Assembly (NCBI GenBank): GCA_028023455.1
Contig: JAQFVV010012497.1
Location: forward strand, 1,364,001-1,428,000
DNA from: Epiperipatus broadwayi
Taxonomy: Eukaryota; Onychophora; Udeonychophora; Euonychophora; Peripatidae
Direction of reading: 5' to 3'
DNA: 64,000 nucleotides
Under the pieces are notes generated by a model, which was not told the origin of the DNA, did not search any database, and was given only the letters and a program-made list of their open reading frames with translations. Of the stretch, positions 24,171-36,769 are shown in pieces; within the stretch, counting starts at the first letter, position 1, and each line of letters starts with the position of its first letter. Both the position numbers and the translations under genes were made by a program.

Positions 24171-25036
24171 GGCCATTCCAACTCCAAGATTTAAAAAATC
24201 TACCTTAGAAATGAATTTTGTAATGACTATAGAAACCAATCTTTGATCCTCAAATATGTTGGCATATAGAATAAGTGGATTCATTTTTCTGTTTATTTGA
24301 TATTTTGTGATGATGTCTTTTATTTCTTCTTCAGAAAATTTTTTTTCTGGAATACTTTAACACCATATCTAATTGTAGTTGTCTAAAATATTTTATTTTC
24401 TGCCATATGTTCCCAATGGAAACAATCAATGTTACCGTTCTTTTAAAACTTTAAAATAATCCTTATAATAGAAATGGGCTGTATTTTTGATGAAAATTGT
24501 GCTCAAGTTCATTATAAAATCCTCTTTTAGGAATTCTTGTATTATTCATTCATTTTACATGCCCAATTCAATGAAAGTTTGATTTTACAATAGTATTATT
24601 AGATCCAGAAAATTGAAGAATATATTGATTGGTTTTACGAGTTTGCCATTGTATTTTTAAATTTTTTGAAGTATTCTTGAATAAAACTTTTCTAATACCA
24701 TTGCATTGTATTGATAAAGTATTCAAGTCTCGGTAAATTAATTAAATAAATTAAGTAAAGTAACAACTTTATACACAGTTAATTTAATTGCAATAGTTAT
24801 TTAACTTCTTAAAAGTAGCAGGAGCACATGGAGTTTCTTATGCTCTTCAACATCTTAAACTATATTTCTACTTCTAAAATTACCAAGATATTTAAACTGG
24901 TTTCCATTCTCAAGTTGATAACTATCCAACCTTAAAAGTTGCTGAGGATTTTTTTTTTCATCTAATGGCTGATAAAGAATTTGAGTTTTTTTGACATTAA
25001 TTATTAAACTAAAGTCATAAATGTTGTATTAAAACA

Positions 25037-25352
25037 GGCAAAACTCTCCATACAGTAGTGCCACTCAGTGCAAGCCAGAGTAATCAATGGATGCCAGAAG
25101 GCTTGTGCATAAAATCCCTATCTAGTGCCTACCCTTCCAATATCCCCAGACTAGTTTCTGGCTTATGGCCTTTGTCAGTGAGGAACCTTGGATCTGAGAG
25201 CACTGCACCTAGATATTAGGATCTAATGCAACCCTCCAGCAGCCACCTTTTATCTCTACTTTACTTCTGACATCCATTGATTACTCTGGCTTGGAGAGTT
25301 TTGTCTGTTTTAATATCACTTATGAGCAAGCATAAGAAACAGTGATCAAATG
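25037..25352. mobile_element. FB1 element inserted in the RTE LINE
   Basis: Arms: gcaaaactctccatacagta...gccagagtaatcaatggatg on the left, ccattgattactctggcttg and gagagttttgtct on the right. The flanks gttgtattaaaaca (25023-25036) and ggtgtattgaaaaca (25352-25366) look like a diverged ~14-bp target duplication. The RTE reading resumes across the insertion, which places it after the LINE. Confidence 0.78.
25143..25184 (-). ncRNA. hammerhead ribozyme core, FB1 copy c (one core base lost)
   Basis: Minus strand: tcctca / CTGACAA / a-ggc-cataa-gcc-a / GAAA / ctaGTC / tgggga. Stem I has six pairs including one G-U. Stem II is ggc/gcc where copy a has agc/gct, a compensatory change. CTGACAA has lost G8, so this copy should be inactive. 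Confidence 0.68.
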
Positions 25353-26095
25353 GTGTATTGAAAACATTAAATACATTCTAAAGATCTTTTTTTGAACTTC
25401 AAAAATACCATAACATCAACATAGTGTAAAACTAGAATCCATTTTCTTGTTCTTGTTTTTACTTTTAATTTGATTCAAATTAAAAATTCTACATTTAGCT
25501 GCCTATAATAGTTTCAAAAATCAATGCAGTAAAAGTCAAAAACAATGTTAAAACAAGTTCACATTCTTGTTTAACATCCACTTTTTCTAATGTCTCAGAT
25601 TTTTCTTCTGTTGTAGTAACACTTTCTCTCATTCCATCATGAAGCAGTTGTATAATATGAATTAACTTTGGTGAACAACCAACTTATTTCAAGCATTACT
25701 ATAGATTTATCATATTAAGTGAATCAAATGCTTTGACAAAATCAGTAAAGGCAAAATATAAATTACTCTTTTGTTCCCAATACTTTTCATTTTGATTCTC
25801 ATCATATTGAGTTTCCATAACCTTTCTTCTATGACTGAAAGAACAAAATTCTTGAAGGTATCTTTACTGCAATGGATAATAATGATATTTCATGAAATTG
25901 TTGGAATCCTGTCTATAGCCTTTATTTTTAAAAATTGGAAGAACAGAATCATTTTTATGAGCTCACATATTTCTAAAAAACTTCAATATTTTTGAAGCGA
26001 AGATATCACCGCCATATTTTAAAACTTTTTCAAGTATTTTATCAGGACTTGTGCTCTTTTATTTTTAAGATTAGCAGCCTTTTTTATTTTTAAGA

Positions 26096-27193
26096 TTAAA
26101 AACAACTACTAAATATATATATATATTGCACATATTTATGTAAACAGCTTTTATTAAAGTCACTGTAAGATAGTTTAATTGCTTAAGACTTATGTAATTT
26201 AATAACATACATTTATAATAATTATATTCATCTTTAATGTTTTTTTTTTAATATGGTGTCTTTTTCATTTTCAAAAACTGCTTTATTTATCTCTATATAT
26301 CCTAACTGTATAAATAAATATTGCTATTCGTGATACTTTTTGATGTAACAAAAAAATCACATTATTTCAAGCCAATATTTAAGAAAACTGATTGGAAATG
26401 TATTGAAACAATAAATTCGTTATAGCTAATTACTTATTTTAAAATTATTTTATATCTGGAGCAATATATAGTGATTCTCTATATTATATATATTGATTTT
26501 TATATTATTTTAAATATTATCATATTGATTGCTATGTTTTGCTGATTAGTTAAATTATTAATCACTAAAGTTTTGAAATATTCTTTATTCTGATATAAAT
26601 TGTATCTGTACATTTCTGATCACTGATATAAAAACTGTGTACTATAAAAGTTCAAGATTGTGATCTGAAAAGATTCTGGATAACAGTTGGATCTCATGAG
26701 AACTCATTCTAACTGGGAGGCTAGATAGTGTATTTGATGGTAGAACTACAATATTAACTCATAAAATTATAAGTAAATTGATGATCACTCTTTAACTCTT
26801 ATGCTTTATCATCTTCAAATCTTAAATCTTTGGTTAGTTACAATATCTTTATATGAATTTTAGAATTATAAAACTTTTATAATAGAATGTTGAATATGTC
26901 AAAGCGATTTAATTGCTTTTCTAGTATTGCTCTAAATATATCAAATAAAATGATAATAGCTTGCCTATAAAACAACTATTTTAACTGGTTATAATTACTA
27001 TTAAATAAACTGTCTTCAAATAACATGCACATACCCTCTCACACTCACACATATATATATTGAAAAACCCAATATAAATTAAAAATTCATTTTTAAAAAT
27101 ATTAAAAACTGTATTCCAGTAAATCATTCTACTTTTCTGAAAATTTGATTCTAGATATTAAAGACCATTGTAAGTCTGTAACTCAAGTTGATC
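26096..27193. other. AT-rich spacer
   Basis: No gene seen. A short tandem cacactcacacatatatata microsatellite is at ~27040. Confidence 0.4.
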
Positions 27194-27210
27194 AAAATAC
27201 TAATAATATT

Positions 27211-27314
27211 TGTCAAGCATTGGTGGTCGAGAGGTCAGCGACAGCTGCTTTACAATCAGTTGTCCCGGGTAAGCGGGTTCGCTTTCCGGCTGATGCTATG
27301 ACACATGAGAAAAA
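27211..27314 (+). mobile_element. tRNA-Gly-derived SINE (copy 2)
   Basis: Body tgtcaagcattggtggtcga (A box gtggtcgagagg), anticodon loop tttacaa, B-box-like gggttcgctttccggctgat, then gctatgacacatg and poly-A. Perfect 17-bp target duplication aaaatactaataatatt at 27194-27210 and 27315-27331. A small insert 'gggtaagc' before the B box is shared in part with copies 4 and 5. Confidence 0.9.
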
Positions 27315-27331
27315 AAAATACTAATAATATT

Positions 27332-27970
27332 AAACTAAAAATAAAGCAAGTAATTTTTGTTATTCTATTATAATTACTATTGATTTCTATTTCAACTATG
27401 TGATGGTTCAATCAGTTTCGTAATTTAACCTCTACGATTATTTAGTCCTTTCACTATATTTTATTAGCTTTATTCTTATTTATTAAATATCATAACCTCA
27501 TTTGTTTGAGAACTTTTTTTTAAAGAGTATTCTCATTTCTTTATATACAAATTAATGACAAAGCAAGTATTTTAAGAAATAATGAAAAATATCCATTCTC
27601 CATATATTTTTGGAATATATGAGTAAAGGCTTCTGAAAAGACAAATAACTTCCAAAATGCATTTTATATTGAACTAGAATTATTCACTTAATCCAGGTCA
27701 CACTATCTAACATATCTTCATCATTTGTTCAATATTTATTAATGCTAACTTTATTACCAGTGAATCTATAAGTGTCAAACTTTCTGAGCTCACTGCTTTA
27801 ATACTATTCATTTTAAATAAGTATGTTAATGATTATTATTAATCATTTATTAAATTATAAATTATCCCTAGCTCAGATATAAACTTTAAATCCAGTTAAA
27901 GATTAATATATCTGTTTTTATTTAAACATAAAAAATATAGAATAATTAATTTAATTCTCTTTTTTTCTAT
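27332..27970. other. AT-rich spacer
   Basis: No gene recognised. Confidence 0.4.
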
Positions 27971-27976
27971 GTGTAA

Positions 27977-28075
27977 TTTTTTTTCTCCATGTGTCATAGC
28001 ATCAGCCAGGAAGCTAACCTGGGACAACTGCTTGTAAAGCAATTGTCGCTGACCTCTCGACCACCAATGCTTGAC
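27977..28075 (-). mobile_element. tRNA-Gly-derived SINE (copy 3)
   Basis: Reverse complement of the same body: poly-T, ccatgtgtcatagcatcagc, caggaagctaacctgggaca and gacctctcgaccaccaatgc. The flanks taatttttttt / taatatttttttat are a probable but low-complexity target duplication. Confidence 0.85.
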
Positions 28076-29100
28076 TAATATTTTTTTATAAATATAATTA
28101 AATGATTAGTAATAATCATTAGCATATTCATCTGAAGTAGATGGTGTTAAAGTTATGAAAGCAGAAAGTTTGACAAATCAAATTGTAATATATTTTAAAA
28201 CTGTATGCTAAAATTTATCATCATTAATTATTTATATTTTTTTCTATAAATTCTTATTGATTGTTTTAGTCTTTTAATTTTCATAGCTATTTTTTTTTTT
28301 TTAAGATCATCTATCCAATTTTTTCTTTTACTTATTTTTTTTATATTAACTTTCATAATCTCTTGTAGCATATCTTAATTATTTTTTTAATATTCTAAAA
28401 TTCATGCCTATCTATAATTCATTTTCATATTTTGATGTTTTTGTTTGTTTGTTTTTTCTTTCCATTTACTTTTTTCAATTAATCTATTTTTTTAATTTTA
28501 TTCTTCTGACTTATTTGTACCATTCTTCTCCAGCTATACTTTTAAAACCACAATATTTCCCCTCATTTTTTAAATTTATCAACTATTTTTCTGCATCTAT
28601 AAAACTATATTCCAGTATTTAATATTAAACCTCTTTAACAGATCTAATTTCAGTGAAGTTCAAAATGAAATTTTACTTTCATTGAACCCTTGTTTAACTC
28701 GTAGTATTTTTTATTCTAATTAAAATGCTATTTTTTAATAAATACACAATTCTTTACTTTTCAAGCATATTAATGTAAGAATTATCATTTAAAAATAAAG
28801 CAATATTCAATATTAATTAATAAAAAAAACAACTTCTGGATAATCATTAATAAATATAATATGCCTCTCTTATTGTGAACTCCATTTTTTTAATTTAATA
28901 GATAAATTTTATATTTATTGTAATCATTTGACATTTAAGATTGTCATCAAGGTGTTCTCAATACAGTAGTTGTATATTTTAAGCAAATTAATTTATAATT
29001 ATTTGCAATCCTCAGTTGCTTTAAATCTTGGGTTTGTCATTTTTACCTTTAGACAAAATTGTTTAGAGAAATTTTATATTTTACACATATAGAGAAAATA
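28076..29100. other. AT-rich, pyrimidine-rich spacer
   Basis: No gene; open frame 28404-28622 is low-complexity (Phe/Ile/Leu-rich) and not supported. Confidence 0.4.
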
Positions 29101-29104
29101 TAAA

Positions 29105-29345
29105 GAAAAAGAATCTTTAAGCAGTCCACTTTAGGGCTAAAGCTTCTTTAATAATCTCTATAAAGAAATCAAAAAAGAAGGTATTTGTCAAATAGTGAGA
29201 GTTTGAGCAGTTCTCCACTTTATTCTTTTGCTTAGCTAAGAATAGCTAGATACCATATATTGATTGGTATTTAATGAATTATTAGGCTAAGGGCTGGATA
29301 TTTGAAATATAAATTCTAAGTCTACTGGGAGTGCAAAAAAAAATT
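29105..29345 (+). repeat. dispersed repeat family E, copy 2
   Basis: Landmarks 'taagcagtccactttagggc', 'agcttctttaataatctcta', 'atttgtcaaatagtgagagt' and 'ttattcttttgcttagctaa' align with copy 1 at 21.1 kb. Confidence 0.45.
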
Positions 29346-30104
29346 AAAGTTTTTATCCAAACAGTATTCTTACACAAAGTCATAAATATGATAGGTAAAT
29401 GGCCTAATGACTACACTACAAAGGTTTTTTACTTTGTAGTACATATTCATAAATAAATGAAATAGAATCAGTTGCATATTACTAGTGATTCTTTATGTAA
29501 TATGGTTTGGGAGTTTTAAAGTTTAAAATGACTATTGCATTAATCTTACTTTATATTCATAATATGTTTTTTTATTATCTATTAAGATCTTTGCTGATTT
29601 TGATTGTATAAAATAGCCTGAATTTGGATATACTTAATATCTTTACAGCATATAAATAAGAGGTTATCTTTTATCTATACTGCATAGCACTGCTGAAATA
29701 ATGTAACATTAGATGATAATGACATCTATTTTCATATATATGTGTTAAAAATTGTAATCACATAAATGATTGTTCCGTGAAGTATATATATTTATTTGTT
29801 TATCGTAGCAACATCACATATAATTAGAATGGTGTATATGCTGCAAATAAACATTATTTAAATTAGTCAGATTTAAAAACAATAAAAATTCTTTGCTCAG
29901 GACTTGAATTTTTACTTAAACAGTTTTATCAATTTTTGTCATCCCCAATCTGATAATTACCATTGAACAATATAGAGATTCACAATCATCAATATTTAAT
30001 GTAATTAACTTGGAAAACATATAGTTAATAAAGAAAATAAAAAATGACCTACTCTTATGATGATAAATCAGTTTGATAAATAATTTAATGTTTATTTGTC
30101 AGGA
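29346..30104. other. AT-rich spacer
   Basis: No gene recognised. Confidence 0.4.
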
Positions 30105-30185
30105 GTTTATAAGAAGTTCAAACACCAGAAGTGAAGTGAAGCTACAATCCATGGATTTTGAGCTCCAGAGCCTGCATTAATCCAT
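30105..30185 (-). repeat. SINE2-like repeat fragment
   Basis: Minus strand: ggattaatgcaggctctgga, gctcaaaatccatggattgt, then gtgtttgaacttcttataaa, matching the 18.0 and 61.5 kb copies but lacking the A-box part. Confidence 0.45.
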
Positions 30186-32870
30186 ACAAAGCAATTATGC
30201 AGATTATGGATCAAAAGAATACAATAATCCACATTTCGATTGTATAATAAAATGAAGTTCAGAAGTGTTAGAATATATGACTGGCACAACAAACCTATAT
30301 GTTTTGTTAATATTAAAACTATAATTTGATTCATTTGCAGAGTTATTTTCGTTTATTAAAAAAATATCTTGTATGTGCATAGCGCTATAATTATTAATAT
30401 TTGTACCTACTATTGATAGGATTTATTATCAATAAACTTATTTTTAAATTAAAATATGAAGTTATTTTTTTAAAATTTATATATGTTATTGCTCAAAATT
30501 ATAGTGATATATTTTTTTCTTGTATTTAGTAGTGCCATTCATTTAAGTCAATCACAATTTTCAATTACATCATCTGTATTACTGTGTATATATATAAATA
30601 TTGCAATTTTCATTAGTTTAAAGTAGTCTATTTTTAGTAAATTAATAGTTTAATCTATTAATAAATTATGATGATCTTTTTAGAATTAAATTTTACCATC
30701 TGCCACTGTTTTACATATATATCATTTCGTATTTGATATTTTTTATTATAAGCATTATTTACAATATATATTAAAATGTTTGTATAAAAAAAATAAGCAT
30801 AAAATTGCAAAAATGAAGAAATAAAATTACTTTTTTTTAAAACAATAGCAAATACAATTTGTGTAAGCATAAGAAAAAGTGGTCATGAAATATCTTTGAT
30901 TAATTGATTACTTTCTTACAATCAGTTATTATAATGAAATAAATTTGCTTTGTATTATTGTTACAATTAGTTACAATAAGCTTTATAATATTTGTCTTAA
31001 AAAGCAGGGGGGTGGGGGGGAGTGATCATTTGTACAAGACAGAAGAAAATTTATAGCTGTTTAGACTATAGGCAATATGAGATATTGCTAAACCTGAAAA
31101 GGGGGCATTAAATTTATATTATATATCCTTAGTACTGAGATTGACATCTATTCAACTAAAAAAATTATATGAAAATTAATGACATTATATGATATAGCTT
31201 GTAGCCATTGCAAATTTTAAGGAGATCAACTTTATTTAAACTGGCACCAAAAAAGTCATTTACATAAACTATTCAAAAATTAATAAGAAAATGGTTCTCT
31301 AAAATAACTTTTTAAAATCTAGACTAAATTTTTCATAACTAGAAGACATTTATTATTTTAAAATTCTAATTTAGATCAGAAATATAATATAATGACAAGT
31401 TTTGAAAATATAATATTAAATGTACATGAAATTTTATTTATTGATTAAACTTTTTATTAAGAAAATTGTAATAAATTTTAATTTATTGAAATTTAGTTGA
31501 AGTTTAGACTTTATGGATAATTTAAAAAGAAAATAGTTTGCTTAATAATTTTTTTTCATTATTTATATTGTACATTTTTGTAATTAAGTCTGCATATATG
31601 TTGTTTAGCTCTTTTTGTGAAGATAGTTGGAGTTAATAATTATACAATATGCATGATAATCAAATAACAATATTTGATCATTGTCATTTGGAGTTCAACA
31701 TTTCTTATCATTATTTTGATAGTTTTTTTTATCTAAATATAATAGGTTGTCATAAACTTTGATGAGTTCTTTTACCTTATTTAGGTACATTTCATACATT
31801 CTCGATATCTGTATAAATATATTAGTTATGTATTATACAAAGAATTCAGTAGTAAAGATTATCAATATTAAGAATATTACTCATTTGATGTAATTTTTGT
31901 AATGAAACGATTTTATGTTTTGACATTTTTACTTGAGCTCGTATTGTCTCAAGATAGAATGTAGCTTTAAGATATATATATTGAGGCTCTCTTTTACTAC
32001 TATTATTATATATATACATGTTTATATATAGTTTTATTTTAAAAAATACACAAATATGTAACTAGTTTTATTTTTTTTTACATGATGTAGCAATACCCTG
32101 AAAATGTATACAATAATATTAATTTATCTTTTTCTGACGAATGGAAGTTGAAATGTTTTACACAGTACAGTATTTCTAAATTAATTCTGTCAAGTTCTTT
32201 TTTAAAAAAATAATCATAATATTTATGACACGTCTAATAGTATTCTCATAAAAAAATTGTAACAAAGTTATTATACCTTATTTTAACATTGTTATCATTA
32301 ATATTCATATGGGCAGCATAAAGGTTGTGCCTCAATTTATAAACTTTTTATAATATTTCATAAATATTTATAAGCAAAGTCATTATATCATCTTTATTGC
32401 ACAACATAAGGAATAACAAGAATAAATGTATGTATTTCCACATATATAACAAGATATACATGCAGTCAAATAAAAATACAAATTCATTTTATGAAACTTC
32501 CTTACCGACTTGTTTGGTTACCAGCGCTAGAATTGATATTGGGATTAAAGTTTTTAAACAGTGTCATATCAGTTATTTTGTTGAAAATGTTTACTAGAAT
32601 TTAACTTGATAAGAATTAAAACATCAATTTATTTTTGTAAATTAAAGAAATGAATGGCTTTTAAATAGTTTCTAAATATTCTAGATATTTAAAAACTATC
32701 TGAAAGAATTAGAAATGTTAAATTATTTATATATTTAATTTGACCCATGTACTAATTAAATCAAATTTGACACAAGCTTAAGAAATATAATTTGTATATA
32801 TAAAGATCAGGAAGAGGTACTGTAGCAAATAATAAAATATTAGAACAATATTTTAGTAAATCAAAACATC
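30186..32870. other. long AT-rich spacer
   Basis: About 2.7 kb with no gene or repeat that I recognise. A short G-rich run (gcaggggggtgggggggagt) is at ~31004. Confidence 0.4.
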
Positions 32871-33352
32871 TAATTATTAAAAATATTTCTTAAATTATTA
32901 GTTAAAAAACAAAAATGAAGTTAAAAGAAACAATACTAATAATTACTCCAACTAATGGAACAAGAAAATTATTAATACCAATCAATTTCTGGCTAACCAC
33001 TCTATCATTTGCTTAAAAGAAGATAAGGGGAGCAGATTTGTATTAATAAATGACAATGAGTATAATAATAAAATTAATACCCAAATTGAGAAATTAAAAT
33101 TCGTAAATTTAAATGACTTTAATAATAGGCTTAACAGAGATAAATTCATATCTACTATACTACTATAAACTGTGACAGCGTTTTCGCAAAAGCTGAATAT
33201 TTCCATATTTATCTGTTAACCTCCTCTCCTCCTAGAATCTTCGCTAATGTTAAGCTTTACAAACCTGATAAACCTTTAAGACTGATGATCGATTTCGGAA
33301 GGGCACACTACTTCAACACGGCAGTTTTGATTAATCATTGGCTTATTAGGTT

Positions 33353-33853
33353 TTGGTGATCACACTATCAAATCATCATTCAATTTTGAAAAAAAAAATT
33401 AAACACGCAGTCATACAACCTATGTTCAAAATCACATCATTTGATGTTACTGAGCTATATGGCTCCATTGACCGCAGACAATCAATTGAAATAGTCAATG
33501 ATGCATTAATTGCAAGTAACTGCCCACCTACATGTGCCAAATTCATCAATGAATTTTTAAAATGGCTTGATCTAAACATAGTTGCTATTTTCAGGGATAA
33601 ATGGTTTAACATGCACAATGGTTGGCCCATGGGTCTCCCACTAAGTGGTATATTAACAAGTGTTGTATTTGACCATTATGAAAAGCAAATACTACCTGCA
33701 TTCTTCAAGTCAACTTTACACATGATATACACACATTACATTGACGATATATTCATTGTAGCTCCAGATGACATCATTACTAATCTCCACAATAGCCTCC
33801 AGAATAACACTAAGGTCATTTTCACTACAACTTGGGAAAACCTAGCTCATTAG
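33353..33853 (+). pseudogene. PLE reverse transcriptase core, catalytic residues intact
   Basis: A 166-residue open frame. Motif A: SFDVTELYGSIDRRQ (catalytic Asp present). Motif B: GWPMGLPLSGILTSVVFDHY. Motif C: YTHYIDDIFIV (YIDD). These fit PLE/telomerase-type RTs rather than LINE RTs. The frame is closed by a TAG directly after ENLAH, before the YLDICVSR thumb block, so the protein is truncated. Confidence 0.88.
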
Positions 33854-33955
33854 GTTAAATACCTCGACATATGTGTCAGCAGAAATATAGACAAGCTAGA
33901 CTACCTATGATAGTTAAACCTTTAGAAGTACGTGGTCTGACACATCCTAATTCTT

Positions 33956-34633
33956 ATGTGCCCCGATCCCACAAACTTGCTGCCCTATCTTTCTTCATGT
34001 TTAGAAACTATAAATTTATGCAAATATGAAGCAGATAAAAGAAATAATCTCATTAATTATATTGCAGATTTAATAAAAATAGAACACCCTGAAGCATCCA
34101 TCAACAGGAAAGTTAATAAATTCTTTTATAAAATAAACCATAATCATAAAAAAGAAAACATACTGAGAATTCTAATTCCATACATGCATTCAACAGCCAA
34201 AAGCCTCATTAACAAACTATCATATGACTTTGAAGACACTTTCTGTTCACCTCCTAATACTAATAGATTTATCAATAACACCAAAGACAGGATCAAACTT
34301 GAACTCACCCCTCAAGTTGTATATAAGATCACTTTCCCCCAAAGAAATTGCCTGGCAACATATTATGGAGAAACTAAAATCAACATTGCAGCCGGAGTAG
34401 CTAAATATAGATACCTCTACAACAGGACTAAAACTAAGCTTGAAGGTAATTCAATTTTCTTTGAGCACAAGAGATCCACTAGCCATGCCTTGCTACCCAC
34501 CACAGCCAGTGTTATCTGCTCTGAAAGAAACGACATCAAATGCAAAGTCAGGGAGGTTTACTACATAGTAAGTGGCCTGCTTTTCTCTATCTCAAAAATG
34601 GTCTATGTAGCATCTTCACATGAATTTGCATAA
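33956..34633 (+). pseudogene. PLE linker and GIY-YIG endonuclease
   Basis: A 225-residue open frame. Residues ~1-115 are the PLE connector. Residues ~116-136 carry VVYKITFPQRN...TYYGET, the GIY-YIG core. FFEHKRSTSHALLPTTASV and ERNDIKCKVREVYYI follow, keeping the Glu of the C-terminal helix. The usual Arg-x-x-Glu-His after YGET is degraded to AAGVAKYRY. Confidence 0.85.
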
Positions 34634-34640
34634 ATTTGCA

Positions 34641-35030
34641 TTAACATTATTATAGTTCTTAAACAAATTCCAGTAGCCATGAATATTGGACTATGAACTA
34701 TCCTGAAAGTTCTTGGCAATAACATTTGGATAATATTATTTTCAAGTACTATTAATAGCTTCATTATCTGTGTGCAAAGCACACACACACATATATATAT
34801 TAATTATATCTAAGTAAATTAATGTTTTGAAAATAAAAGCCATTTTAACTGAATGTGCATAATTAGAGATATCTTTCTGAAGAATGTGGTAACTTTATAC
34901 AGTGTGATAAATTGTAAAATATTAACAAATATTAATTGTATTTAAACATAAATAGAAAATTTTTATGAATTATAGCCTAATAATTTTTTTAATAAATAAT
35001 GAATTTTATAGTAATATAGGTAAAAAGATA
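34641..35030. other. spacer
   Basis: No feature beyond a short (ac)/(at) microsatellite at ~34779-34800. Confidence 0.4.
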
Positions 35031-35031
35031 A

Positions 35032-35300
35032 TTAACCTCTAAATAGCTTATTGCAGGACAAAACCTTTAACAACTCTCTAAAAAATATCAGAGAAGGTAT
35101 CACTCATTAAACTTATTAAATATTGGGTGATGAAGATTTTTCCATACTTATCTCCTAGGTAAGAGTATTTAGATGCTCATTTACTAAGCAATTGTATGTT
35201 GACTATGAAACCAATTACTTGTAAAAAAAATCCTAAATGGGGGTGGGGGTACAAATTTTATTTGGTTTGGATTCAAAACTCAGATTATGGTTATGAAGTG
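35032..35300 (+). repeat. dispersed repeat family E, copy 3
   Basis: 'aatagcttattgcaggacaa', 'acctttaacaactctctaaa', 'aaatattgggtgatgaagat' and 'aggtaagagtatttagatgc' follow the same order as at 21.1 and 29.1 kb. A gggggtgggggt run lies near the 3' side. Confidence 0.45.
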
Positions 35301-35754
35301 GATATGCATAATTTATTAATTTCTATTCATCATTAAACAATAATTTTAAAACATTTTTTTTAGTTATATATATTGATATAGAATAATTGATTATGTAAAA
35401 TGACAACTGGTAACATTAGACAAATGGAATGGGTACCTTATATATAAAATTGTATTTACACTGTTGTCTGATTGGTGAATGTATGTTTGTCCGATGTCAT
35501 GTGTCAAATTCACAAACACTACATTTATATGAAGGAAATAATTCACCATTAAATAAAAAATGCTGGGGAAAAAATCAGTAGGAGTGCTTTTAACTACAGA
35601 TATAGTATATATTTTATGGTAAAAGTTCCCAGCCAGCTGCAGAAACAGCTACAAATGCCAATTCATAATTTGACATTAAGGTGCTCCATGCCCATCCCCT
35701 AATATAGTTCAGATGAATGACATACTTAGCAATGTTTAATGAACTTTTATAAAT

Positions 35755-36310
35755 TAGTAATGTTTAATAAAAAACATATTTACATTAAATCTTAAAAAAA
35801 AAGTTGTTAAAGCAAAATCAATTTTAAAAAAATATTACAAAAATTATATTTAATTAAAAAATATTACAAAAATAACCGACGTTTTTGTATTCTGACATTA
35901 ATAAATGGTAACTATTAATAAAGCTAAAAAAAATTATAACGATTAGTCATGACACTATCGAAAAAGAAAATTTTTTATTCAGAGTGTGCCCCAGTAAATA
36001 TATACTTGAAGCTGTAAAGCTAGCAAATATAATAGATATATTTAAAAATGTAAATGTTATTTTAGTTTTATTAAAATTTGGAAATTTCTTTAAATAATAT
36101 TAAAATGTTTTGTTTAATTTATATTAAATCTTTAAAAAAAAAAATTGTTAAAGCAACCAATTATTACAAAAACAACAGGCTGAAAATCCAAAGTTTTTGT
36201 ATTCCACTTAACAATCCAGATCAATGTACAATTCTAACATTTAAAATCTTTTGTTTAATTTACATTAAATCTTAAAAAAAAAAAAAACAACTGTTAGAGC
36301 AACTAATTTC
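35755..36310 (+). repeat. three copies of a short A-tract-containing repeat
   Basis: 'tttaat.tacattaaatctta' + A-run + 'gttgttaaagcaa' occurs at ~35780, ~36115 and ~36255, at irregular spacing. No coding. Confidence 0.55.
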
Positions 36311-36639
36311 AAAAAAGTAGATCTAGTCCTTTATAATAAGTTTTATAAATTATATGAAAAAGTAATTATTTTTTATTTTAAGTCTTATAGAAATTATTCA
36401 GGACAAATGATTCTCATTAACCTCCTCTCTCCCCCATTTTTTTTATCTGGCATTTATAGTTATAAAATAAATATTCTAGGTGGTTTAGTACAAAGTAATT
36501 ATCAATAAAAAGATACTTAATTAAGAATATAAGTAAAGAATTTGGCAGTAAGCTAAATATACATTTCATTTATGATTATCATCTTTCTGAAATAGAACTG
36601 TGAAAAGTATATTACAATTTCATTACCATTCATGATTTA

Positions 36640-36765
36640 ATGCAGTAGTAGTGAAATATACTTTGGAGAGCAAGATTCATAGATCATGGCCCAGCTCTGT
36701 TACTTTGAGTGCTCAACATTTTGTGAACTTCTGAACAAATAATCATTTACTATTATTACTATCAT
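36640..36765 (+). repeat. SINE2-like repeat
   Basis: tttaatgcagtagtagtgaa, ggagagcaagattcatagat, agctctgttactttgagtgc and ttgtgaacttctgaac match the 61.5 kb copy. Confidence 0.5.
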
Positions 36766-36769
36766 TATA

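Larger units (their letters stand above)
24180..26095 (-). mobile_element. RTE-clade LINE fragment, split by an FB1 insertion
   Basis: Reads on the minus strand from ~26090 downward. RT blocks: KNKRAQVLIKYLKKF (from an APGPD-type block), then a block matching 'NYRGISLL', then NLYFAFTDFVKAFDSLN (motif A with the first catalytic Asp). Next come CSPKLIHIIQLLHDGMR and VDVKQECELVLTLFLTFTALIF (from the VGVKQGC.LAP motif B). HYVDV stands where YADD belongs (~25412-25423). After the FB1 insertion come IINVKKTQILYQPL and NQFKYLGNF (24874-24899). The tail carries IGHVK-MNNTRIPKRGFYNEL (~24500-24570), the RTE C-terminal signature. It is 5'-truncated (no endonuclease) and inactive. Confidence 0.88.
32940..34640 (+). 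mobile_element. Penelope-like element (PLE) with RT and GIY-YIG, best-preserved copy
   Basis: N-terminal blocks DKGSRFVLINDNEYNNK and LYKPDKPLRLMIDFG, the RT core (33353-33853), a linker from YLDICVSRN, then the GIY-YIG nuclease (to 34633). This is the arrangement of endonuclease-bearing PLEs. At least one frameshift and several stops separate the parts. It inserts as a single + copy; I did not locate pLTRs or a target duplication. PLE enzymes prime reverse transcription at nicked chromosomal DNA and can act on other RNAs, which matters for the hammerhead repeats nearby. Confidence 0.9.

Noticed and set aside
27211-27314. Functional tRNA gene
   Set aside because: Tail, poly-A and 17-bp target duplication mark it as a SINE; the tRNA fold is damaged.
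32130-32160. Hammerhead-like ctgacga...gaaa string
   Set aside because: No plausible stem II, stem I or stem III pairing.
33353-33853. 166-residue open frame as a host gene
   Set aside because: It is the RT core of a Penelope-like element (SFDV, MGLPLSG, YIDD), in line with the flanking PLE blocks.
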